DNA from: Acridotheres tristis
Lineage: Eukaryota; Chordata; Aves; Passeriformes; Sturnidae
Reading direction: 5' to 3'
NCBI GenBank assembly: GCA_037013685.1
Contig: CM072886.1
Location: forward strand, 88,462,422 to 88,526,421
DNA length: 64,000 bases
The position numbers and the translations under genes are program-made. The notes under the pieces are model-generated. The model was not told where the DNA came from. It made no database searches and saw only the letters and a program-made list of their open reading frames with translations. Shown here piece after piece: positions 28,403 through 38,805 of the stretch (positions are counted from its first letter, which is position 1; each line of letters begins with the position of its first letter).

Positions 28403-30055
28403 AGTCACAGCTTGGCTAAGGTTGGAAGGGACCTCTGGAGGTCATCTGCTTCAATCCCCCTACTCAAGGAGGGCCACCTAAAACTAGCTTACCATTACCA
28501 TGTTAAGATGACTGTTGAGTATCTGCAAGGATGGAGACTCCCCAGCCACCTAGTTCTATCTTCTTTGTACCTTCCTTTCAAATATTTGTATGTGCCAACA
28601 AAATTCCCTTAGTGGTCCTTTGCTGGACTCTCTCCAGTTTTCATCCCAGCTCACTTTCTGTTCAGCCAACCTGTACTTCATCACCTTCTGAACGACCACC
28701 TTGTGGGAGACAGTGTCAAAAGCCTTACAGAAATTGAGTCAGACAATATCCACTACCTCATCTACCACAGCAATCATTTCATTACAGAAGGTTGTCAAGT
28801 GGTAAAGCATGACTGCCTGGGGTGATGACTTGTCCTTTATATGCCTGGAAATTGTTTCCAGGATAAGCTGCTCCATCACATGCAAAGGAATTGAGGTGAG
28901 GCTGTAATTGGCCAGTAGTGCCTGAAGTCCTTCTTACCCTTTCTGGAGACAAAATGACACTTGTTTTCCTCCAGCCCTCAGATACTTCTAGTGACTATGT
29001 CATTCAAAGATTATCAAGAGTGGCCTCTCAATGATGCCAGTTCTCTCAGTTCTGATTGGTGCATCCCACCAGAGCCCATGGACTTACATATGTCCAGGCT
29101 GATTAATTATTTTCTATCTTGAACCTCTTCCATCAAGGGCAAGATTTCCTTGCTCCAGTCTTCCCCCTTGGTCTCTCAGCCCTCAGATTTCTGAAGGTAG
29201 ATCTTTCTGGAAAAGACTGAGGTGAAGAGGGCATTCAGTAGCTCAGCCTCTCCCACATCACGTGTCACCAGGGCTCTTGCCCCATTCAGCAGCAGGCATG
29301 TATTCTCCCCAGTCTTCTTTTGTTAATTATGTACTGCAAGAAGCCCTCTTGCTACCTTTGACATCCCCCACTAAATTCAATTTTAGATGGATTTTGGCTT
29401 TCCTAGCATAATTTCTTCATGTTCAGACAATGTCTCTCCTTTTTATGCTTGAGTTTTGCCAGGAACTCCTTGTTAACTCATGTAATCATCCTGATATTTT
29501 TGCCTGACTTCCTGCTTGTTGCAATGGACTGTTCTCAACCTCAGAGGACATAATCCTTGAATATCAAAGAGCTTTCTTGGGCCCCTTTTCCATTTCATGG
29601 GAGTCTTCATGAACAGTCTCCCCGCAAGGTCAGAGTCCACTCTCTTGATATCCAGGTCATGATCTTGCTTTTTGCCCTATTTACTCTTCTCAGGATTCTG
29701 ACCTCCACTATCCCATGGCCACTGCAGCCAAGATTGATTTCAACCTTCATATCCTCAATCTTCCTTATTTGTAATTAGGAAGTCCAGCAGAACACCTATC
29801 TCCACTCAGTCCTCTATCATTTGCATCAGGAAATACTGTCCAGGAACCTCCAGGATTGCATATGTCCATCTCTGTTATTCCTTTGGAAGACACCAGGTGG
29901 GTGAAGTTTCCCCAAGAGAACACAGCCTGCAACATGAGGTGTCTTCTGTCTACAGAAGACCTTTTCCATTTGTTCTGCCTGCTTATGACACCTGTAGTTT
30001 ACGCCTACTACAACATCACCCGGTACCCAGTAACTGATATCCAAAAACACTCAGC
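28403..30055 (-). mobile_element. CR1 LINE, internally deleted, with endonuclease and RT remnants
   Basis: The 3' end lies at the left (GTTGGAAGGGACCTCTGGAGGTCATC on the plus strand). On the minus strand, near 28700-28760, the translation keeps K-A-F-D-T-V-S-H-K of the reverse transcriptase, interrupted by a stop codon. At 29950-30050 it keeps G-D-V-V-V-G-V-N-Y-R of the endonuclease. A complete CR1 body would need well over 2 kb between these points, so much of the reverse-transcriptase region is missing. Many stops and frameshifts make it inactive. Confidence 0.88.
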
Positions 30056-33000
30056 TGGCTCACAGTCCATTCCCTAAGAAGAGCTCTATACACTCCAGCT
30101 GTTCATATTAAACAGGGTCCTGAAAGCCCAGTAAACAGGAACATGTTCAGTGTCTAAGCACTTATTTTGACTATGAGCATACATTGCTTCCCATAAGTAA
30201 TGACATATATAATTATTCACTATTGTTGTACAGGTTATACCACCAAAACTAGGCATAGTTTTACTCTGCATACCTGGTTTTACTTCAAGGGGCACCAGGT
30301 AAATTTTGTATCTCCTGAAATATCTCTCTGCATATTTAGTTACCTTAAGATGTCTGAACAAGCAAATTTCCAATCATCCATTTAGATTGGCTAACTTCTT
30401 CATTCTATAATCTGCTCAATACATTGCTTTTACTGGCAAAATTAAGCCAGGCATGTATTTTAACACATGGAGAGTGAACAGCTATGCTGATTAATCAACC
30501 TGAATTCATGTGACAGAGATTCTCAAGATGCAAAAGCCCTAATATTATTGTATTCAGATACACAAAGACCCTTGCTTGCCAAAGAAATAAATGGGCAGTG
30601 ATCTGGCTTCAATCTCTTTCTCTGGCATAACTTGTCCAACATTTTAAAGTGCAAGCATCTGCAGCACTTTAGTCTTCCTCAAGTCAAAGGTGCTTCGCTC
30701 AGTCCAAGTGGACAGTTAACCTTTAAAGAGGCTTTTTAAGGAAAGTTTCAATTTAGATTTGCATCCTTAGTGAGAGAGCAGTGTGCTGAGGACTCGTCTA
30801 TGGCTTCAGGCAGATTTTAATTTAAAACCAAAATTACTACTACTACAAGAATAGACAACTCTACTGATGGTGTGTAGGCATCCTATGTAACACTCTCCCG
30901 AGGCAGACATTTCAGCTCCTAAAGCTGAATAAAATGTTTTCTTTGTCATACCAAACCTTGCTGATCCCCAGAGGTTTTCCAGATAAGGTTTGAAAAGAAA
31001 GGTGTTTCAGAAACTCTCATTTACAAAACAGTATGTAAAATAGTCAGGTTTCAGTACCTTTTAATGAGCAGGTGAGCTTTGTTTGGTCCTGCCTTCAAAA
31101 GTGGAATGTTTATACTACCTTCCTCAGTAAAACAGAGATAAGTAAAACTTATCTCTTGGGCATTCACATATGAATCTTGTCAAGATCTACGGTTGAGTTT
31201 TCAAGCATCAGTTTTAGGATGAAAGATTCTTAGGGAAGTATCTCACCAACTTTCAAGAGTTGATTGTTGTTTGAGACACCTTGCTCTGTGCAAGATACTG
31301 TAGTTTGTTCAAATTAGTTTACAAGATTTCTCATTTCAGCTCATTAAAAACACAAATGCTGAATGCTAATAACTTACGAAAGGTGCTTTTCACGTATCCC
31401 TTTGGAACACGACCTGTGCTCCCTAGTACTCTTAGCATTTAATATGTGATAAAGGTTGAATTTAGAAAAGAGAAGGCTTCCACGCAGTACTTCAAAAGAG
31501 TATTTAAGTCATGTCTTTAACGTTCTACCTGAACTTTGTTTTAAACATGCACATTTTCAATCCCACAGAACTACATATGTTTTGAGCACCTATCTCCTCC
31601 AGGTAAACTAGATATATAATTTTCTAAATCCAAACCTAATGATTGTAATTATTCTTCAGATAAAAGAAGAGAAACATGTTTTTCAAGCAAAATGCTACAC
31701 AAAATGGTAAAACCGAAAGGCTTATTTATTTAACAAGGCCCTGTTTGTGTGGCTCAGCCTCCGTGTTAAAGGATTTCCTTTCCCTGTAAGAAACAAATTC
31801 ACCTTTCCTCCCAAAACCATCCCTAATGAAACACTTATCAAGAGCAGGAAACAAGCTGATAACTTGGTAATGTGGCCACCTGTCAGTTGGGCACTGGTCC
31901 AGCATTACTGATTTCACAGAGGCTGCAGAAAAAGCTGTAGTAGAAGATGGAGGCCACAGAAATCAGCTTGTATTAACTTTCAGGTGTAACTGACATAGGA
32001 TTAATAGATCAAATTTCCCAGATTGTGTAGCTTGCTTATCGTGGAAAATTTTAGGTCTCCCCATCTCAGGGCATCATCTCTTTGCAAGCTGAAACAAACT
32101 GTAGACAGATGTTCCCCTTTCTTAAATTACCCTTGCTTTGATGTCATTGATGGCATGATTTTAAGACTGCATAAATAATATACATGCCTGAATGTTAACC
32201 AAGCGCTGAGCAGAAATATTAGTATGAACTGGCTCCACTCATGACTCTAAGTGAATGTAAGCATTGTAAAACTTAGTTTCTAGCTTCTGTGTAACACCCA
32301 GTAAAACCCTTGGCCTGAGCCTGTGAAAAATTACCTAGAGACAAATGGAAGACACAAAAGATGGGTACTTAAATTAACTCCTTGCACATGCCCAAGTAGT
32401 TAGGCACCTCATTCTGCTCGGATTTACAGTAATGCCTCCCACATGTCAGAATCACCTAACAGCTCTCCAATTTTTATCCTAAAGGCATTCAGACCACTTC
32501 TCTATCCCACATCTTGCCACCAACTGAATAAGTATATTAGCTCCAGCTCCGGCTCTTGTGGTTCAAGAGATGCCACTGTCACTATAAAATTTTCATATTA
32601 GCATAATAAAGCACCTTCCAGAGCAGTTTGGCCCACCTTAAGGAGCCGTTGATGAAAGATAAGGAAAGGAATAACAGCTGATTACACAAATATTATATTG
32701 TCAGAATTATATAGAGCACTTGCTCTTTACATTGTTTAATTCAGTTTGGAGACTGCATCCTTCTGGTGATGAAGACAGGTCACAGAGCTTTAGAGATGAA
32801 AATGAGCACCTTCAATCCCCCTAATTTATAAAGTATTTAAATCTTTGTACTTCTGCAAGAGCTGTCACTTGTGTTATTTGTCCTTCTCTCTTTAATGGAT
32901 AGTTGTAGTTCCCCTACGTTGATCTGAAATCTGACACATTCTTTTCTAATTAAGGACATCTAATGGGAAAGTTACACTTTCCCATGATGCCTACTACAAT

Positions 33001-33529
33001 AAATCCTTCTAATTATTAATGTATCTAGGCAAGTGACATCTCATTATTTGGGTGACTTCACAAAACCATTTGACAGGGAATAATGATGACTCAACCCCAA
33101 ACCTAAATTTGGAAGAATTTAAGCAGATCAGAGATTTTTCACTACCATAAATATTTTTGATTCAGATGGTTTAAACTAACAGATACTCAGACTAGAGGGT
33201 TCAGAACAGCTATACTTCTTCCCCCTGCAATGGGAATGCCGACTGCAATGGAGAACAACACTCCATTGTGCGTTTTGAAGCGTACCTAAGAATATGCTTT
33301 TCCTGTCACAGTTCCCTTTCTTTCAAGACCTTATTTCTGCAGCAAATACACGGCATAATGACTGGAGCAGAGAATGCATTAGGGCAATTTTATATAATAC
33401 TTAAAACTTGATTTAGCATTCACTCACTGGTGCTGTTTTGTGGGTCCCCCTTTCCTGTAAGTAAACAGGAGAGGGCTTGGGTCTGTTCGGAGAGCTCATC
33501 CACTACCCCGTGGAGCTGCCAGAGCATCA
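30056..33529. other. Gene-free DNA with a possible regulatory patch at its right end
   Basis: No gene or clear transposon is seen. The part at 32940-33100 has an exact short inverted repeat, TAAT homeodomain-type sites and an AP-1 type site. Confidence 0.5.
32963..32985. repeat. Inverted repeat ATGGGAAAGT-TAC-ACTTTCCCAT
   Basis: Ten-base arms pair exactly around three bases. Within about 130 bases are TCTAATTAAGG, CTAATTATTAATG and TGACTCA, which suggests but does not prove a cis-regulatory element. Confidence 0.8.
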
Positions 33530-34062
33530 GCCTGCACTGAGCGATTGTGTTACATGGGGGAGAGGCTGCCAGAAAACCCTCCGAGTGCGGCTTTAAGGGG
33601 TGCCAGTGCAGGTGGGTTCCTCAGCCACCCTCTCCCAGTAAGTTTGGAGGCTCTGCTCAGGGCACAACAAAACCAAGGCCTTGCAGTGGCTTCAGGTGCA
33701 TCTCTCACCATGCTGTCGCTGCTGGACAGCCACAGTGACATGTTCCCAGCCCCCTTCCCGGTCCTTGGGGGAGCGCTCAGGGCCAGAGGTTGCACCACTC
33801 CTCCCTCTATTTCGGAGACCCAGAGCGCTACAAAGGCCCGTGGGGACGAGGCCTTCGCCCCGGCTGGAACAAGGCAAGCCAAAGCGAACGGGAGAGCCCA
33901 TGAGCTCGCTGAGGAAAGGGCCACGCCGACGGCCAGCCACACTCCAGCCGAGCCGGTGCAGCTCCCGCCCAGCCCGGGGCTGCCGTCTCTCATTCCCGAG
34001 GTTCTACTTCACCGTTCCTCATTCCCAAAGTTCTGCTGACGGCGGCCAACGCCGAGCCGGCA

Positions 34063-34076
34063 GCGCCCCCTGGCGG
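34063..34076 (-). promoter_or_regulatory. CTCF-type binding motif
   Basis: The minus strand reads CCGCCAGGGGGCGC followed by TG, an excellent fit to the CTCF core (CCNNNAGGGGGCGC). It lies inside the CpG island. Confidence 0.7.
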
Positions 34077-34109
34077 GCGGCTGCCGCCATGGCGCCCTGA
34101 TGCGCGGCC

Positions 34110-34131
34110 GGGCCGGGCCGGGCCGGGCGGG
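34110..34131 (+). promoter_or_regulatory. G-quadruplex motif
   Basis: Five GGG runs are separated by loops of two, two, two and one bases (CCGGG repeats). It lies 10-20 bases past the ATG at 34089. Confidence 0.75.
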
Positions 34132-34190
34132 CTCTGGAGCCGAGGGTAGACCCCGGCAATCTCAGCTCTCCTCTCCTCCTGTGTGATCAA

Positions 34191-34729
34191 TTATTGTCAG
34201 GGTGCTGCAGCACGCCTCGGCTTAGGGGACGGTAATTTCTGGGATTGTCGATAGCAATGAATAATTCAAGGCGCTGCCGCGGAGGCTGAGGAGCCCGAGA
34301 TAAGGGTATCGAGAGATAAGCGGAGATTCCAACTTTTTGAAAGTGAAGGGGGAGAGTGTTAAACTCGATCCCTGGCGCTCGTGCCGCCTGTATCAGACGG
34401 TCCTCGCGTAGCAGGAATGGTGGAATGCTCTGCCCACCGGTGGGGTGCTGCAGGATGCAGGGTCCAGCAGCTACCTCAGGGGGCCCAGCGCTCCGGTCCG
34501 GCTCCCTGCTGAAGGCACGGTCAGCTGGGAGGTACGAGCTGTCTGTCCACGGCTTCATCCCCTCAAGTCTGGAAATCCTGCCAGACTGGGAGATGCACAG
34601 GCCTCTGGAAAACCTGACGCACTGCCTGGCTATCACTAGGGGGAAAAGCATCACTGATAGGCAGTCTTGTCTAAAGACTGTGACAATTGACTCCTGTCCT
34701 CCTATCCTGCCGCACTGGGAAAAGCCTGA
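34191..34729. other. Unidentified GC-moderate segment between CpG island and CR1
   Basis: This segment is not CR1 and has no similarity I recognise. Two AGATAAG motifs (34298-34304 and 34314-34320) lie near its start. A 182-codon frame on the minus strand and a 133-codon frame on the plus strand overlap over most of it; neither shows a known domain, and overlapping frames of this type are common in GC-rich DNA. It could be part of the promoter region, an exon of a non-coding transcript or an unrecognised repeat. Confidence 0.4.
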
Positions 34730-35455
34730 CTCCATCTTCTTGATAGCCTCCTTATAGGAACCAGAAGGCTGCTGTCTTCACTAGCTGCACAGCTATCAGG
34801 GGGTCCCATGTACCCTTCTTTCCCCCATGCTGAATAAACCCCATTCCCTCAGCCTCTCCTAACAGGGCAAGAGCTCCAGTGTTCAAGTATTTTAACCCTT
34901 GCTAGGCTCATCCTAGTTTATCCATGGCTCCCCTGCACTGTGGATCCCCAGACTGGATAGAGCGGGGCCTAAAAAATGGTGATCAGAGGGGGATTGTCTC
35001 CTCTTATTCTGTGGCTGCTGCAGTAACACAGGATGCTGTTGGCCTTCTTTGAGACAGTCTGTGCTCCTGTTCTTATGTCCACCAAGGCCCCCAAATCCTT
35101 TTCCACAGAGCTGCTTCCCACCACTCTGCCTGTATTGCTGCTCAGGGTTCTTCCTTCCCGAGTGAGGGACTTGACATTTGTCTCTGCTGAAATTTTCTGC
35201 TGGAAGTTTCTGCTGGATAAACCACTGAGCTACTATTATCTAAGCTTGACCATCCAACCAATTTTTTATCTGTCTAGTTATCCAGTCATCCAAACTGTGG
35301 TATCCCACCTTGGATATTGCAAGGCAAGGTGTTAAAAGCTTCGCAAAAGTCAAGGTGGTGCCTTTGCATCTACAAATTCAGACAGCTTGTCATAGAAGGC
35401 AATCAGCTTGGTCAAGCAGTTGGCAACCTCATGCTGACTCTTGCAGCTTTCACAA
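34730..35455 (-). mobile_element. CR1 LINE fragment with RT remnant
   Basis: The plus strand shows CTCCATCTTCTTGATAGCC and CAGGATGCTGTTGGCC, followed by CCAAATCCTTTTCCACAGAG, all in the order of a reversed CR1 3' half. On the minus strand the right end translates to L-T-K-L-I-A-F-Y-D-K with a following F-V-D, a decayed reverse-transcriptase segment. It has lost its exact 3' end. Confidence 0.85.
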
Positions 35456-38324
35456 TGAATGTTGGGAAGGAGCATGATCCAAAGTCTGGGGATGGTGGTA
35501 GTCCTATCTGGGCACCAACAAAATTGTGAATGTATCTGTAGAGTTTTTATTCTCTCATTTCAACACCTAGAAAATATCAAGAATGTCAAAGAGTAGTTTG
35601 CTACTGATGCCAATGTTAATTGTTCTTGGAGCTTTCTGTTGACAGTATTGGTGGCTGTATAACCAGCTAAGATGGAACATTACCAGCTGTCTACTGGTGA
35701 AGGGAAACTGGCAAAAAAAAGTGATTTACTCAACATCACACAACGTGTCTGTTGTCAAGCAGGAGCAGAACTCAGGATGTACTCCCTTCTGGTCACATAC
35801 TCATCCCCAAATTCATCACATGATAACTAATACCAAGAACATAGTCTTCCATTCAAACTTTTCAAATAAATACTTCTTCCATCCAGTGACCTTAGCTTGA
35901 GGTTTCATTGCATTATAAATATACATGTCTAACATGTATAACAAAAAAGCAACACAATGGTGAAGTACATTATCTGGATTGCAACATGTACTTGGCTCTG
36001 ATAATAAGCACTTACAGGGAACATGAACTCATTGGGGAATGTTAAAAAACGTAGGATGACAGACTGAAAAAAAACAGGTAAATGAACAGACAACAAAGCT
36101 GGCAAAAATATTGTTGTTGCAAATGGAAAGTAAACATTTATGTTTAATAAACTTTTATGTTTTTATGAGAAATTTCTAGATGCGTGTGGTTTTGTTTTGA
36201 TTTTAAAAATACATTTTTACATAAATAAATCTATACAGCTCTCATTCATGTTTTAAAACTTTCTGTGCAATTTTTAATTTTAAAATGCAAAAAACATAGG
36301 ACAGTGTCTTTCTCCTCTCCTTCCCTTCCTGAATCATCCTTGTTTCACCTAAGAAATCACTGGGTTGTCTTTGCCAGACGTATTAAAGGTATAAAACAAT
36401 CTAGATTTTCTCTGTGCATGTTAAGTAAACTAAAAGGAATCCAGACACAGAGAGCCAGACACAGAAGGTGAAAACAGCATAGTATGGATTTCCATCCTAT
36501 CATCAGCTCTGCCTTCTGCATTTGCTAGTTGTTTTGCACGCACTGCTTGTGCAATGACTGTGCCATGCTTCTAATGTTGCATGTTGTCTCCAGGAGGGAA
36601 ATGAGGAGCTTCTCAGGCTGTGCTTATGCACAGTTCTCCCAAATTAATTTAAACTATTCACATGTACATAATAGCTAACATATGAGAAAGCTATTTCTAA
36701 TTTCCACATAATAAACAGGCTAAATAATTTGCTTAGTTTTATTGATATATATCCAACCAAGTCAGGGTTTTCTAGTGGGGGTATTTTTGTAGTTTTCTTT
36801 GTCCTCTTCATCCCTTCATCTCTATAAATGAACTGCTCTTTGTGTTGCTTTGATCCAGCAGAAAAGAAAGGCATTATAAAACAAGTCCATTAATAACATT
36901 TGTAATATTTATCAAATAACTACTCATCAGATTAGAGAGTGGGAAGGCCTTCCAAGGTGTTAAACAATGGCATAACGAATTCCAACAGGGAGGTGAGCCA
37001 CTAACAAAATTAAGAAGATATCTAAAGCAATACAACAAGCACATTCTGCAGCTCCTTGTCTAAGAACATACCTATGGGTTCCTTGCACACACATTGTGTT
37101 TGCACACACACAGAAATTATGCAACCAGACATGGGGTGGGATACTTAATTTCTGGATTATTTTAGCCCAGATTCTTTTGCAGTTCCCTGCACTTCAGTCC
37201 ATCGTGGCTTGGATGTGGTAGAGTTACACAGGTACAAATAAGGCCAGTATTTGGCTCTTTAGTTCAGTATTTACTTACTGAGAGGTATAAAGGGACATTT
37301 CTTTCTTTTGTACAACTTCGCAGCAAGCATCTTGCCACAAGTAGAAAACCATTATTAAGCAGTGCTATCACAGAACCCAGCACATTTAGGAGCTGCCATG
37401 GGGCACTGCCTAATCTGAGAACACCACTGTCCTCGAAATTGAGCAAAGAATTGACATTATTAATGTTAGAAGTCACTATCTTTTTCTGATCATCAAAGTT
37501 TACATTTCAGGATACTTGAGAAGGTACATCTCTCCTCATGCAGAGGAAATAAGGAGGAGCTTGGTTGCAAGTAATTATTGCTGTGCAAAAAAACCAGCAC
37601 CTGGAGCGACTGGCTTCCCTGGGAGTTGGACCCGCGCCTGCTGGCTGGCTGAATCAGGACTAGTCAGCATGACTTCACAGTCTGTAATCTGGATAAAACA
37701 CAGGAAACCACCTGTGGCTACACTAAGGAAAGGCATTCTGCTATTGCAGGATTTGCTATCTGTTGCTGAATCTAACAGCTTGTTTCCTAACTGTGGACTG
37801 ATTTGAATTAGTTTTATTGTACTTGTCAGTGTGATGAGTGGCAAGAGTGATGTCAGGCTAGGGTGTATAGCGTGTTTTGCCGTCTTCAGTATGTACTAGG
37901 TCCTCTTCCTCAGAATATTCAGAGCCTAACAAAGTCTCAGCATTTTAAAAGACCATTGTCCACTTCATCATAATGCTGGATTTGCTTAATTCTGATAACA
38001 CAAAAAGTGTTGGCAAATTTTAGCTGCAACTCGTTCACTCTCTTTGTCCAAGGAATTGGAAGGAAAGCCCCCAAGTTTATGTATCACTGTATAAACTGAG
38101 AAACAACACAGCATCCCCAGAGAATGGTAACCATAAATGCTGTTGCTGTGCAATGAAAACGATGGGATGCTTGAAATACAGCTGACAAACCTCTATGAAA
38201 TTCACTGTTAAGAGGATGTCTATAAACCACCAAAGGACTAGAAGAGGTGTAGTATGCATAACACCTATTGTCTGAGGGGCACATGTAGATGACAAAATAT
38301 CCAACCATGGTATTCCAAGAGATG
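35456..38324. other. Gene-free AT-rich DNA
   Basis: No gene, RNA or definite transposon was found. The unit CCAGACACAGA occurs twice near 36438-36468. Confidence 0.55.
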
Positions 38325-38805
38325 TTGTATGATACAGACAAGTCCATGGGACCTGATGGAATGCACTCTACAAATACTGAGGGAGCTGTGTGGTGTCATT
38401 GCAAACCTGCTTAAATTATCTTTAAAAGGTTGTGGTGATTGGCCAAGGCACAATGTAAGAAAACATGTCATCCCTATCTTTATAAATAGCAAGAAAGAGG
38501 ATTCAGGGAACTGGACCATATCAGTCTCACCTTGACTATGGCAATGTGATGGAGAAAATAACCTTGAAAATAACATCCAGTTATTTTAAGATGGTCTTTG
38601 GGAGTAGTCAGCACAAATTCACAACAGAGGAAATCACGTCTAATGAACCTGATAGCTTTCTATGAAGAGCATCTCACTGGATAAGGCGAGACCAATGGAC
38701 AGGGTCCCAGATCAAGGTGGTCTGCCTCAGCAGTGGGGCACTGGACAAGACGTATTCCAAAGGCTCGTTCCAGCCTCAGCCATTCTGTGTGTGTAAAATG
38801 TATCT
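38325..38805 (+). mobile_element. CR1 LINE, decayed, plus strand
   Basis: The plus-strand reading gives D-K-S-M-G-P-D-G-M-H, then V-I-P-I-F-I-N-S-K-K-E-D-S-G-N-W, the fingers part of CR1 reverse transcriptase (G-P-D-G...P-I-F-K-K-G-K-K-E-D-P-x-N-Y in intact copies), with frameshifts. The right end, TTCCAGCCTCAGCCATTCTGTG, is the CR1 3' end, so a large internal part is missing. Confidence 0.85.

Larger units (their letters stand above)
33530..34190. promoter_or_regulatory. CpG island (orphan)
   Basis: Base composition changes sharply from AT-rich to GC-rich with many CpG dinucleotides, densest at 33900-34140. It holds a GCCGCCATGG translation-start-like context, a CTCF-type motif and a run of CCGGG units. 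Such islands usually mark promoters. No coding exon with signal peptide or known domain could be read on either strand, and the overlapping open frames of 139-164 codons are expected where stop codons are rare. In human, GABBR2 starts on this side of ANKS6, so this could be its promoter or an unrelated element. Confidence 0.75.

Noticed and set aside
33545..34039. 164-codon open frame on the plus strand and 147-codon frame on the minus strand in the CpG island
   Set aside because: Stop codons are rare in GC-rich DNA, both strands are open at once, and neither translation shows a known domain or the signal peptide expected for GABBR2.
34187..34735. 182-codon minus-strand frame as a gene
   Set aside because: It overlaps a plus-strand frame of 133 codons, has no known motif and ends next to a CR1.
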